A stretch of 64,000 nucleotides of DNA from Flavihumibacter profundi (GTDB lineage: Bacteria; Bacteroidota; Bacteroidia; Chitinophagales; Chitinophagaceae). Shown here piece by piece: positions 17,339-26,129 of the stretch (positions are counted from its first letter, which is position 1; every line of letters begins with the position of its first letter). The stretch spans positions 1-64,000 of the forward strand of contig NZ_JAIQXE010000001.1 of the NCBI RefSeq assembly GCF_020076305.1, in the 5' to 3' direction. A program made the translations under genes and the position numbers. Under the pieces are notes generated by a model. It was not told the origin of the DNA. It did not search any database and saw nothing but the letters and a program-made list of their open reading frames with translations.

Positions 17339-18553
17339 TCAGGGTGTCCAATAATTATGGGACAGGATAATTAGATTCAGCATTTTTATACTGTTGTCGT
17401 AATAATCGAACTCTTTTAGTTTGAAGTTAACTATGTAATCCCATAATTTATTCAGCCATTCCTGGTTCCTGGTGTCTACCATTGCGGCTATTGAAAAAGG
17501 GCAAATAAAACTCAACGCCTCAAAATTTCTTGTTTTCAGGTCTTCCCCTGATAAGGTATAGCCTGCTGAAATATTATCTGGATTATTTTCAGTAGTCTCC
17601 CTTATCCATTTGTTTATAGGTTCGACAAATTGTTTTGCACGTTTATCTCCACTTACAATATAATCCGTCGCAATACGCCAGGGAACCCTGCAGGCATTGT
17701 AGTTATAGACGCCGTCGTATTTGCCTTCTAAATAGAATTTCTTTGCTGGCTTTGGTTTAGTACGGATGTCCTGGATAAAATCAGGAACCAGTCCTGCTTC
17801 TTTACTGTAAGTTTTTTGTAAATAGCTGAATAGCTTGTAACTGTTATCAAGTACGCTGCCCCAGGTTTTATCACCAGTATGCATAAATGCCCTTATTTCA
17901 GAAGGCATGAAGTCGGATGAACGCATATCAAAATAATCCTTGCTATCATATTCTATTGAATTACTCTGCAAAATGGTAAAAGTCTTCCCGTTAACTTCCT
18001 GGTTTTTTATGGCATTGATAATATTATTTGCCTCCTGGATATAATTTATCTTTTCATTACTTGTCCATTGGGCGTTAGCCAGCAATAGAGAAAAGGCGAT
18101 ATCAATATCTCCATCAGCAGCAGAACTTTCTTCAAATTTTAAGCAGTCTTTGCCTTGGGCCCAGGACATCAGGTACTTACTTCTTTTACTGGGATGCGCC
18201 CTGTAATACCTGAACAAGCCATCAAAAATATTTTGTGCGGCGGTATCATTTCCAGCCATCAAGGCAACTATAATCATTCCGTACCCTTGTCCTTCGGAAA
18301 CACATTGATAGTTACCGGCATTATTTTCAGCCCAGATATAGTAGCCGTCGGAGCAATTGCTTTTTTTAAGGTATGTCCTTTTCCATTGGTTATAAAAAGA
18401 CCCAACACTGTCATCTGCTTCCTTTTGTGAAAGATGGCTTGGTGTTATTACCCCGTCAGCATATTTAGCATGCTGGGGAAATGGCCGCAAGGGAATTTGC
18501 GAAAAAACTGAAGTGGAAACAAACAGTATGATGAATGAAAATATTACTTTCAA
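17339..18553 (-). CDS. secreted glycoside hydrolase family 8 enzyme
   Basis: 404 residues. The start is a TTG at 18553: a stop codon lies two codons upstream and the signal peptide (MKVIFSFIILFVSTSVFSQ) begins exactly here, with no ATG available. GH8 signatures are the general-acid region CVSEGQGYGM (Glu87) and ADGDIDIAFSLLLA (147-160), which carries the family aspartates. GH8 enzymes hydrolyse beta-1,4 glucans, xylan or chitosan with inversion inside an (alpha/alpha)6 barrel. There is no lipobox or sorting domain, so it is probably periplasmic. The specificity among cellulose, xylan and chitosan is not decided by these motifs. Confidence 0.88.
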   Translation of the reverse strand: MKVIFSFIILFVSTSVFSQIPLRPFPQHAKYADGVITPSHLSQKEADDSVGSFYNQWKRTYLKKSNCSDGYYIWAENNAGNYQCVSEGQGYGMIIVALMAGNDTAAQNIFDGLFRYYRAHPSKRSKYLMSWAQGKDCLKFEESSAADGDIDIAFSLLLANAQWTSNEKINYIQEANNIINAIKNQEVNGKTFTILQSNSIEYDSKDYFDMRSSDFMPSEIRAFMHTGDKTWGSVLDNSYKLFSYLQKTYSKEAGLVPDFIQDIRTKPKPAKKFYLEGKYDGVYNYNACRVPWRIATDYIVSGDKRAKQFVEPINKWIRETTENNPDNISAGYTLSGEDLKTRNFEALSFICPFSIAAMVDTRNQEWLNKLWDYIVNFKLKEFDYYDNSIKMLNLIILSHNYWTP

Positions 18554-18675
18554 ATTTTACTTTCTTTGTTGAAGCGTCTAAAGAGGCCGACAGCTAACAA
18601 TCGGGTATTTGCCAGGGTGGGGACCCAATTGTAAAATTGTTTTTGAAGTTAAGGCTAAATGCTGAAGTTATATTG

Positions 18676-19356
18676 TCAATCCCTGAGACAACGTACCGAA
18701 ATCCCCATTTGCTTATTGAGTGGGTCCCTGTTGACGTCGCCCAGGTTGTAGTGCAGGTCGCAGATCCAGGCGGAAGTAGCATCGATCTCTGTAGAACTCC
18801 ACCAGTAGCCGTTGGTGCCAGCTTCACCGAATACTCCATTCCAGCCAAAGATGCCACCTGGACGGGCTGTGAAATGGCTGCTATTGGTGGCTCCGGTGTT
18901 TGGTGCTAACCAATATGTGGTACCGGTTTCTTTCATTGCACCACCGGCAACGGCATCCCCACCTAAACCCGTTGAAAGTGTAGTCCATTCTGCATTAGTA
19001 GGTACATGCCAGCCTGTGGGAGCTAAACCTCTGGGATCATTAACAGCATACCAATTGTATAACCTGCCGTATACAGCAGCATAATGAGCAGAATCATTAT
19101 TATACCAACACCATGCACCTGTAGTTAATCTGGACCAGGCATTTGGGTTGGTTACGTTTGGTATAAGGTCCCCATTTCTGTAATGAGCGGACTTCAAATT
19201 TTGTTTCATCCAGAATTGGGTGCCGATTTTTACAGTATCATAATCATTTCCATCAATATCAGTTAAAGGTGGAACTGGAACAGGGGCAGGTGTTGAACTT
19301 TTATTACATGCAACGATTGATATAATCACGGCAAGCAGGGCAATTATCTTGTTCAT
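18676..19356 (-). CDS. FISUMP-domain lipoprotein
   Basis: 226 residues with a lipoprotein signal (lipobox IVAC, Cys17). After a Pro-rich linker comes the Fibrobacter succinogenes major paralogous domain: DIDGNDYDTVKIGTQFWMKQ at the start, YGRLYNWYAV, LAPTGWHVPTNAEW in the middle and GISVRCLRD at the end. These domains are common on the surface of Bacteroidota and Fibrobacteres; their role is not established, binding being the usual guess. It lies 54 bp downstream of the SBBP propeller gene on the same strand and may be co-transcribed. Confidence 0.88.
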   Translation of the reverse strand: MNKIIALLAVIISIVACNKSSTPAPVPVPPLTDIDGNDYDTVKIGTQFWMKQNLKSAHYRNGDLIPNVTNPNAWSRLTTGAWCWYNNDSAHYAAVYGRLYNWYAVNDPRGLAPTGWHVPTNAEWTTLSTGLGGDAVAGGAMKETGTTYWLAPNTGATNSSHFTARPGGIFGWNGVFGEAGTNGYWWSSTEIDATSAWICDLHYNLGDVNRDPLNKQMGISVRCLRD

Positions 19357-19410
19357 GTTGTTTAATTTATTTTCTTGTGAGCGTATACTTCTTTTATGTT
19401 TATGAAGATG

Positions 19411-21798
19411 TTACCTCATTAATGTCACTGTTCCTTTCATAACTATGTTCTGGGGATTATTTGATTTTTTAAAGGTACAATACCAGACATAAACTCCGGT
19501 TGGCTGTACTTGTCCTTTAAAATTTCCAGGCCAGCCTTTTGTATAATCGGTGGTTTCAAATAGGGCCTGCCCCAACCGATTAAAAACAACAAGGTGGAAG
19601 TCCTTTACGTTATATGCTCCCAGTACTTTGAACAAATCATTCTTGCCATCATTATTCGGTGTAAAAGCAGACGGGAAATGTATATCGCATATACCATCTG
19701 TGATTACAATTTCATCCCTTGCAGAGCCGCAATCATTTGTTACCACCACTGAATATAATCCCGGTTGCTTAACTTTAATACTATCTTGCGTAGAACCATC
19801 CTGCCATAGGTAAGTACTAAATTGCCCGGGGTAAAGGGTCAGCCCGTCGCCGGGACATATTTTTTTGTCTCCTCCTAAATCCGGAGCAGGTTTTTGCTGC
19901 ACTGAAAGCTCCAGTGTTCTTATACTATCGCATCCATTTGCCGCTATCAGTGTGTCAATGTAAGTGCCACTTTTGGTATAACCTGAATAAGACTGTCCTG
20001 AGCAAATGGCCTGGTTGATATTGCTAAAAGATTTTGGGAGTATTGTCAGATGCAGTGTAACAATACTATCGCATCCATTCGAAGCAATCAGTGTATCAGG
20101 ATAATTGCCACTTATTGCTAAGGTTTGGCCGTTCCACAAATAACTACTACAGGCTGTTTGATTAACAGTAACTGCTGATTTTGCGCTGGTGATAGTTAAA
20201 TTAAGTGTTACAATACTGTCGCAACCAACAGCATTTGAAAGTATTTGTGTGTATACCCCGCTGGAAGTGTAGGTTTTACAACCTGATGTATAGGAACCGC
20301 AAGCTGATACGGTTATTATTGAAGAAGTGCTATTTGCACAGGGGCTCATTTTATGTACAAAAATATCATAATCTCCAAGCGAACTGAGGTTGTAAATACC
20401 TTTTCCCGGATCAAAATCAGCTGTACCGGAAAAGTTCCCTGTTGTATAAACATTTCCTGGACCGTCTACTGCAATGGAACGCCCTTCATCTCTTGTGGTT
20501 CCTCCCATTTGCTTGACCCAGGCAAAATTTCCCGCTGCATCTAATTTGATGATAAAAATATCATCATCACCAAAAGAATTAAAGTTGTATGTGCATACTC
20601 CCGGGTCAAAATTAACTGAGTTGTTAAAATAACCTGTGGTATAAACATTGCCTTGGGCGTCTACCGTTAAAGAGAGTCCCTCATCGTTTTCAATTCCGCC
20701 GATTTGTTTTGCCCAGTCGAAATTGCCGGCCGCATCTAATTTGGATACAAAAATATCCTCTTTGCCAGCAGAACTAAGGTTGAACACGCTGGCACCCGGA
20801 TCAAAATCAGCCGTTCCGGAAAAGTTCCCGGTTGTATACACATTTCCTGAACCATCTACTGCGATGGAAAGCCCCCCTTCAGCGCCAGTTCCATCGCCCA
20901 TTTGTTTTGCCCATACCAGGTTGCCAGCCGCGTTTAATTTGGAGACAAAAATACCACCTGGGCTAAGGTAGGATACGCCTGCGCCCGGATCAAAATCAAC
21001 TGTACCACTAAAAGCTCCCGTGGTATAAACATTTCCTGAACCGTCTACTGCGATCGAGTAACCACTTGCATCGTCTGCAGGTCCTAGTCCTCCCATTTGC
21101 TTTGCCCAAACAAAGTTACCAGTCGCATCTAATTTGGAAATAAACGCATCCATGGATTGGCCATTGTTACCAGAAGTCATGTTGAATACTCCCGTGCCCG
21201 GATCAAAATCAGCTGTACCGGAAAAAGTCCCTGTCGTATAAACATTTCCTGAGGCGTCTACTGCTATTAAACGATTTTGTTCAATTGCAGCAACAGTTAG
21301 CATTTGCTTTGCCCAGACAAAATTGCCAGCCGCATCTAATTTGGAGATAAAGGTAGCAGCGGAACTGTTGAGGTTATATGAGCCTGGCCCGGGGTCAAAA
21401 TCAACTGTACCAGTAAAATACCCTGTAGTATAAACATTTCCTGAGGCATCTACTGCTATTGAAAAACTATCCCCACTACCGGTGCCAGTTCCAGCGCCCA
21501 TTTGCTTGGCCCAAATTAAATTGCCTGCAGCATTTAGTTTGGAGATAAATACATCTGGATATAAACCATTGCTGCCAGAAACCAGGTTGAAAACACCCGG
21601 CCCCGGGTCAAAATCAATTGTTCCAGTAAAAAAACCCGTAGTATAAACATTTCCTGAGGCATCTACAGTTACTGAATAGGCTCCATTCCCCATTCCGGTT
21701 CCAGTGCCCATTTGCTTTGCCCAAACAAAATTTACATTTTGCGCAAGGAGTATTTTTGCGTGAACTATGACGAGTATTATGAATAATATCCTCTTCAT
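19411..21798 (-). CDS. secreted SBBP beta-propeller protein with gliding-type (type B) T9SS sorting domain
   Basis: 795 residues with a signal peptide (to about residue 19). Residues 25-495 hold about nine tandem units of roughly 50 residues, each with W/V-AKQMG, a VYTTGxFxGTxDFDPG core and ISKLDAAGN; these SBBP units form a beta-propeller. Residues 495-690 contain Cys-rich adhesin-like repeats (YTSSGVYTQ, NGCDSIVTL), and the last 85 residues start FPSAFTPNNDGKND, the type B (gliding-associated) T9SS sorting domain. The product should be exported and anchored at the surface. The DNA repeats are similar enough for slippage to alter copy number. Confidence 0.88.
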   Translation of the reverse strand: MKRILFIILVIVHAKILLAQNVNFVWAKQMGTGTGMGNGAYSVTVDASGNVYTTGFFTGTIDFDPGPGVFNLVSGSNGLYPDVFISKLNAAGNLIWAKQMGAGTGTGSGDSFSIAVDASGNVYTTGYFTGTVDFDPGPGSYNLNSSAATFISKLDAAGNFVWAKQMLTVAAIEQNRLIAVDASGNVYTTGTFSGTADFDPGTGVFNMTSGNNGQSMDAFISKLDATGNFVWAKQMGGLGPADDASGYSIAVDGSGNVYTTGAFSGTVDFDPGAGVSYLSPGGIFVSKLNAAGNLVWAKQMGDGTGAEGGLSIAVDGSGNVYTTGNFSGTADFDPGASVFNLSSAGKEDIFVSKLDAAGNFDWAKQIGGIENDEGLSLTVDAQGNVYTTGYFNNSVNFDPGVCTYNFNSFGDDDIFIIKLDAAGNFAWVKQMGGTTRDEGRSIAVDGPGNVYTTGNFSGTADFDPGKGIYNLSSLGDYDIFVHKMSPCANSTSSIITVSACGSYTSGCKTYTSSGVYTQILSNAVGCDSIVTLNLTITSAKSAVTVNQTACSSYLWNGQTLAISGNYPDTLIASNGCDSIVTLHLTILPKSFSNINQAICSGQSYSGYTKSGTYIDTLIAANGCDSIRTLELSVQQKPAPDLGGDKKICPGDGLTLYPGQFSTYLWQDGSTQDSIKVKQPGLYSVVVTNDCGSARDEIVITDGICDIHFPSAFTPNNDGKNDLFKVLGAYNVKDFHLVVFNRLGQALFETTDYTKGWPGNFKGQVQPTGVYVWYCTFKKSNNPQNIVMKGTVTLMR

Positions 21799-21821
21799 AT
21801 TTTATCACCTATAGGTTGATA

Positions 21822-21838
21822 TGCACTTTCAAAGTGCA
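21822..21838. promoter_or_regulatory. 17-bp palindrome upstream of the SBBP gene
   Basis: TGCACTTTCAAAGTGCA is a perfect palindrome around a central C, located 24 bp before the SBBP start codon. The arms are too close for a stable hairpin, so a dimeric DNA-binding protein is a better explanation than a terminator. No matching regulator is adjacent. Confidence 0.35.
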
Positions 21839-21996
21839 ATATGAATGGCCTTGATAAGAATATATAAATTAACCTATTTCCAGGCAATATCAAAATCAAT
21901 CATGCTGAGGCTTACAACTGCCAATTATTATTATGAGAATCAAAATTTTACTTTCATGATATTAGCTGCATAACCTTTAATCACATGCTTGTAATT

Positions 21997-23265
21997 CTAT
22001 GAGGTAAACAAGAGGTATATCAATGCAATTGCGGCAATTGTCATTAGTATTAGCGTAATAAACCCAAGGATATTCGAAAGTTTTGAATTTGTATGCTCTT
22101 GCATTATTTTTTTGTTATTGCCAATATGAAGTATAATGGCAATCAGTACAGGGGCTGTAAGTCCATAAGATATGGCTGTGTAAAGCAATGCTTTTATAGG
22201 GCTAACCCCTAAAAAATCAAGGGACAGTCCTATTAATAAAGAAATAATTATAGCAACATAAAAGGCTTTAGCCTGGGGGAATTTTTTGTCTAAGCCGGCA
22301 TCCCAGCCAAAAGTTTCTGCTAGCATATATGATTGTGCACCTGCCAGTACAGGTATGGCTAAAAGCCCGGTTCCCATTACCCCGATCGCAAAAATAAAAT
22401 AAGTCAGTTTGCCTGTCAGCGGTTCCAATGCCTTTGCCGCCTGGTCAACAGTATTTATTTGTTTTATGCCGGCAGGAAATAAAACACTTCCAGCAGTAAG
22501 TATGATAAAAAACATTACCACATTGGATAAAAACATACCAATGTTTACGTCTGTCTTCATATCGCCCAACACCTGTTTATTCACAATTACGGTTGGTTTG
22601 CTGTGTGCTATATCTTCTGCTTCCATGGTGGCCTGCCAAAAAAACAGGTAAGGCGAAATGGTTGTTCCAAGTAAGGCTACTAATATTGAAAGAAAATCTT
22701 TATTAAATTTTATTGTTGGGATAAAAGTGTTTTTTACTATCAAGCCCCAATCCTGTTTAACCATAAACGGGACAACCATATAAAGTAATAAAGAAAGGCA
22801 AAGCCACTTTAAAATCATGGCTATTTTCTGGTAAGGATATTTTATGATTGCGAACATTAATATGCCTGTAAATCCTATACAAAAGACCGGAACTGGTATT
22901 GCAGGGAAAATCATATTTGCTACAGCTCCCATGCCTTGAATGTCTGCACCAATGTTTAAGGTAATTGCAGGGAAGCTGAACAATAGCATTACGTAAAGTA
23001 ATGGTTTGGAATAATATTGCTTTAAGGTTACGGTCAAACCCTGTGAAGTAACAAGGCCTATTCTTGCACACATACCCTGAATGGCTGCCATTAAAGGAAA
23101 GGTGAGCAAAGCCGTCCATAAAGTAGAAAGTCCAAATTGAGCACCTGCCTGCGAATAAGTTGCAATACCAGAAGGGTCATCGTCACTGGCACCGGTTACA
23201 AGACCTGGTCCTAAAATGCCAAGAAATTTTTTAATCCTGGCTGAATATTTTACAGATCTGGCCAT
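21997..23265 (-). CDS. Nramp-family divalent metal transporter with non-canonical metal site
   Basis: 422 residues with about eleven membrane segments in the LeuT fold. The first helix reads GASDDDPSGIATYSQAGAQ, so the canonical D-P-G-N metal-binding motif is D-P-S-G (Asp30 to Gly33) and the metal-coordinating Asn is missing. Helix six reads TTISPYLFFWQ (201-211) instead of the usual A-x-M-P-H-N, so the methionine that selects Mn/Fe over alkaline earths is absent. These changes are known from Nramp-related magnesium transporters and other side branches, so Mn/Fe uptake should not be assumed. The start codon abuts the stop of a small upstream frame. Confidence 0.82.
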   Translation of the reverse strand: MARSVKYSARIKKFLGILGPGLVTGASDDDPSGIATYSQAGAQFGLSTLWTALLTFPLMAAIQGMCARIGLVTSQGLTVTLKQYYSKPLLYVMLLFSFPAITLNIGADIQGMGAVANMIFPAIPVPVFCIGFTGILMFAIIKYPYQKIAMILKWLCLSLLLYMVVPFMVKQDWGLIVKNTFIPTIKFNKDFLSILVALLGTTISPYLFFWQATMEAEDIAHSKPTVIVNKQVLGDMKTDVNIGMFLSNVVMFFIILTAGSVLFPAGIKQINTVDQAAKALEPLTGKLTYFIFAIGVMGTGLLAIPVLAGAQSYMLAETFGWDAGLDKKFPQAKAFYVAIIISLLIGLSLDFLGVSPIKALLYTAISYGLTAPVLIAIILHIGNNKKIMQEHTNSKLSNILGFITLILMTIAAIALIYLLFTS

Positions 23266-23421
23266 TTATTTTTTAAGAGTTTCCACTTTCTTTTGGTAAT
23301 AGTCAGTAAATATATCATTATTATCAGGTAGCATAGTCTCAATCGTATGCTTTTGTTTATTGTTGCAACAAATCAGTATTGTCTTGCACCATAAATTAAT
23401 ATGAAAGGGCATCAGCTGCAT
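23266..23421 (-). CDS. possible 51-residue protein coupled to the Nramp gene
   Basis: A frame from the ATG at 23421 (51 residues; another ATG at 23412) ends in a TAA that directly abuts the Nramp ATG. The sequence has a CKTILICCNNKQ stretch and a charged C-terminus (YYQKKVETLKK). It is not recognised. The zero-gap junction suggests translational coupling, but the divergent GH51 gene starts only 56 bp away, so this frame could instead be promoter DNA. Confidence 0.35.
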   Translation of the reverse strand: MQLMPFHINLWCKTILICCNNKQKHTIETMLPDNNDIFTDYYQKKVETLKK

Positions 23422-23477
23422 TTTCCGGTTCCGGTAAATAGAAATTACCAATTCATTTGTTTATAATAATTTCCAGT

Positions 23478-25400
23478 ATGACAAAACTTATCACGATTCC
23501 CATCGTGCTGGCAATCATTATTGTATTCATAAACACTTCCGTTACAGCGCAAAAGCAGCCTTTGGTTATAGCTGTTGATGCCACTGTAAAAGGGTCTTTT
23601 ATTTCCCCACTTTTGTTTGGGCATAACCTTGAAATGACCCGCCGTGGTTCATGGAGTGGCCTGAGTGCTGAAATGATTGCCAATAGAAAATTTGCCGCCA
23701 CCTCCAACCAGTTCCCAAAGCATTGGAAAATCCTGGGTGATCCTCACAATGTGCGCATGGATACAACCATCGGCTTTGCCGGAAAACAATCAGTCCGAAT
23801 CAACTCGCCTAAAAATGGTATACCTGCCGGTATCTCGCAAAAGCAGCCCATGCTGGCGTTTACAAAAGGTAAATCTTATGCCTTCAAAGTTTGGTTGAAA
23901 TCAACGGCCAAACGCAGCATACGTTTGCAATTGTTCGATCAGCGATCAAAACCGGTTTTTGACAAAACGCTTGTGGTGGAACCAGGATCCTGGTTTTTAG
24001 AAACAGCGGAATTTAAGGCAAAGTCGACCCTCACCAATGCTGAATTCAGGATAACAACAAAAGATCAGGGCAGTGTGTGGATTGGAGCCATATCATCGAT
24101 GCCCAATAATGCTTTTCACGGCATGCGGCGCGACGTGGTTGACCTGCTAAAGTCCCTCCAACCTGGCTGTCTCCGTTTCCCGGGCGGGTGTTACGCTGAG
24201 TTTTACCAGTGGAAGGATGGCCTTTTACCGCGGGACCAGCGGCCACCTATTTACAGTACAGGACTCGACTTCCTGTTGCGGGATACAGACGATACCGACA
24301 ACCACGAAATCGGTATTGATGAGTTCATGGCACTTTGCGAGGAACTCGGTGCAGCGCCTGTGATTACGGCAAGGCTGAGTGAAAATACACCCGGTAATGT
24401 AGCCGACTGGATTGAATATTGTAACGGGGATGCTTCCACGCCCTGGGGCAGGCAGAGAACAGACCGCGGACATGCAAAGCCCTACCAGGTTCGTTGGTGG
24501 TTTGTGGGCAATGAATTGTATTATTTCGGGCGTGGGGAAGCTACGGGTGCTGCCAATGCTGCCAGTCTAAGTGCTATATACAGTCGGGCCATGAAAAAAG
24601 CAGACAGTTCCATTCAATTAGTAGCCACCACCAAATTCGGTAACGGGGAATTATCCCGCGACTGGAATGAACCTTTACTGACAGCAACAGCAAATTCCCT
24701 ATCTGCGGTTTCTACGCATCAATACCTGGACGATCAAATAAGCCTGGACCAGTTAACTGATCTCTCCACTTTGATTAGTGCCCCTATGCGCAATACCCTG
24801 CCCATGCTAAGCCATGTGCGTCGCTATATCGATAGCCTGCTTCCCGCTAAACAACGGACAGCCATCATCTACGACGAGTGGAATACCCGTTGGGGTATTC
24901 CAGGCAATGTCCCCATGGGATTATATACCGCCAGTATACTGAATATGCTTTGCCGGGAGGCCGGACCACTGGGGGTGGAGATGGCCTGTTATTTTATGCC
25001 GGTCAATGAAGGAGCAATCACCGTGAAACCATTGTCTGCTAGCCTGGATGCTGCCGGCTACGTATTTGAGTTGTACAAAGTACACCAGGGCAATTACGGA
25101 CTGCCAATAGCACAACCGAAAGACCTGGATGTATTTGCTTCGGTTACGCCTGACCGCCATGCCGTTTATATAACCCTTGTTAACAATATAGCGCAGCCAC
25201 ACAAGATAGTATTGTCTTTAACCAGTGGTATGCCCGATTCTGCCACTGCCATAGTAAAGAGGATGATTCCGCGATCCTTAAAGCTTAAGGAAAAGCGATT
25301 TAATAGGATGGAGGAAAAGCTGCACATTTCGGAGGGAAATTTATTGGTTTTCACTGTTCAGCCTGGTGAAATCACAAGGGTAGCCATTAGTGGGCTTTAA
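23478..25400 (+). CDS. GH51-type alpha-L-arabinofuranosidase, secreted
   Basis: 640 residues from the ATG at 23478 (an in-frame TTG seven codons earlier is ignored), with a signal peptide ending near TAQ. An N-terminal carbohydrate-binding-like segment (PLLFGHNLEMTRRG, then a jelly-roll to about 205) precedes the (beta/alpha)8 barrel: CLRFPGGCYAEFYQW, the acid/base Glu346 in VGNELYYFG and the nucleophile Glu467 in DEWNTRWG. It releases terminal arabinofuranose from arabinan or arabinoxylan. The C-terminal beta domain ends at 640. It is divergent from the Nramp gene and has no SusC/D nearby. Confidence 0.88.
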   Translation: MTKLITIPIVLAIIIVFINTSVTAQKQPLVIAVDATVKGSFISPLLFGHNLEMTRRGSWSGLSAEMIANRKFAATSNQFPKHWKILGDPHNVRMDTTIGFAGKQSVRINSPKNGIPAGISQKQPMLAFTKGKSYAFKVWLKSTAKRSIRLQLFDQRSKPVFDKTLVVEPGSWFLETAEFKAKSTLTNAEFRITTKDQGSVWIGAISSMPNNAFHGMRRDVVDLLKSLQPGCLRFPGGCYAEFYQWKDGLLPRDQRPPIYSTGLDFLLRDTDDTDNHEIGIDEFMALCEELGAAPVITARLSENTPGNVADWIEYCNGDASTPWGRQRTDRGHAKPYQVRWWFVGNELYYFGRGEATGAANAASLSAIYSRAMKKADSSIQLVATTKFGNGELSRDWNEPLLTATANSLSAVSTHQYLDDQISLDQLTDLSTLISAPMRNTLPMLSHVRRYIDSLLPAKQRTAIIYDEWNTRWGIPGNVPMGLYTASILNMLCREAGPLGVEMACYFMPVNEGAITVKPLSASLDAAGYVFELYKVHQGNYGLPIAQPKDLDVFASVTPDRHAVYITLVNNIAQPHKIVLSLTSGMPDSATAIVKRMIPRSLKLKEKRFNRMEEKLHISEGNLLVFTVQPGEITRVAISGL

Positions 25401-25424
25401 ACCTGCCGTGGCTTCAGATAAATC

Positions 25425-25446
25425 GGATGGATTTTAAAGACCATCC
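25425..25446 (+). terminator. hairpin downstream of the GH51 gene
   Basis: GGATGG-N10-CCATCC forms a 6-bp stem 24 bp after the GH51 stop and before the convergent Tag gene. The U-tract is poor, so it is a weak candidate for a bidirectional terminator. Confidence 0.35.
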
Positions 25447-25514
25447 TTATTTCGTCTGGCAACATTGTCGCAAACCGAATGTTGGCGTTTTGTATTTATC
25501 GCAATCAGTTAATT

Positions 25515-26066
25515 TTATTTCTTTGTCCACATTGGTTTTGCTTTCAGGATTTTTTTATGAACAGAACAGCTTTCGGAATGGGCTCCAGGCAAATAGCCAA
25601 CACTCATTAAAAACTCATGTACAATTTCCCCACCTGTAAAACGGAAAGTTTTTTTGAACAGCTTTACCCATTCCTCCCTGGTTTTCGGATGATGCTGATC
25701 CAGCCATTTTTCAAATGAGCCGAATTCTTTTTGCAGGAGAAGAATGGTTTTTGCGTTCTCGATTGCCGCATTTACCTTTAATTTATTCCTTATTACTCCA
25801 GCGTCTGCTAAAAGCCGGTCCCTGTCTTTTTCTGTATATGCTGCAACTTTTTTTATATTGAAATTGCTATAAGCTTTTCTGAATGTGGATTCCTTTTTCA
25901 ATATAGTTTCCCAACTCAATCCTGCCTGGTTGATTTCCATAACCAGCCTGCCAAATAACTCGTTATCATCGTGAATCGGGAAGCCGTAATGATTATCGTG
26001 ATAATTTTTGTGCAGCAGCTTTCTTTCTTCCGGTTGCATTGTTTCTATATAAAAACAATATGACAT
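25515..26066 (-). CDS. tag: DNA-3-methyladenine glycosylase I
   Basis: 183 residues. The N-terminus keeps Cys4 and the YHDNHYGFPIHDD stretch, the middle has INQAGLSWETILKK, and the C-terminus ends in GYLPGAHSESC. In the E. coli enzyme the zinc-binding snap is made of two Cys and two His in these same two regions. The helix-hairpin-helix glycosylase removes 3-methyladenine from alkylated DNA, leaving an abasic site. The classic CGW tripeptide is CFY here, a modest divergence. It stands alone. Confidence 0.85.
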   Translation of the reverse strand: MSYCFYIETMQPEERKLLHKNYHDNHYGFPIHDDNELFGRLVMEINQAGLSWETILKKESTFRKAYSNFNIKKVAAYTEKDRDRLLADAGVIRNKLKVNAAIENAKTILLLQKEFGSFEKWLDQHHPKTREEWVKLFKKTFRFTGGEIVHEFLMSVGYLPGAHSESCSVHKKILKAKPMWTKK

Positions 26067-26129
26067 AATGCTTGGTTTACTTTGAAATAATTAAGCGGGG
26101 GATCCCAATGCTAATCAGGTTGTAATTTT

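Noticed and set aside
26085-26125. AATTAAGCGGGGGATCCC resembling the dispersed repeat core
   Set aside because: Only a short AT-rich segment and the GCGGGG match; without the flanking blocks it is not counted as a third copy.
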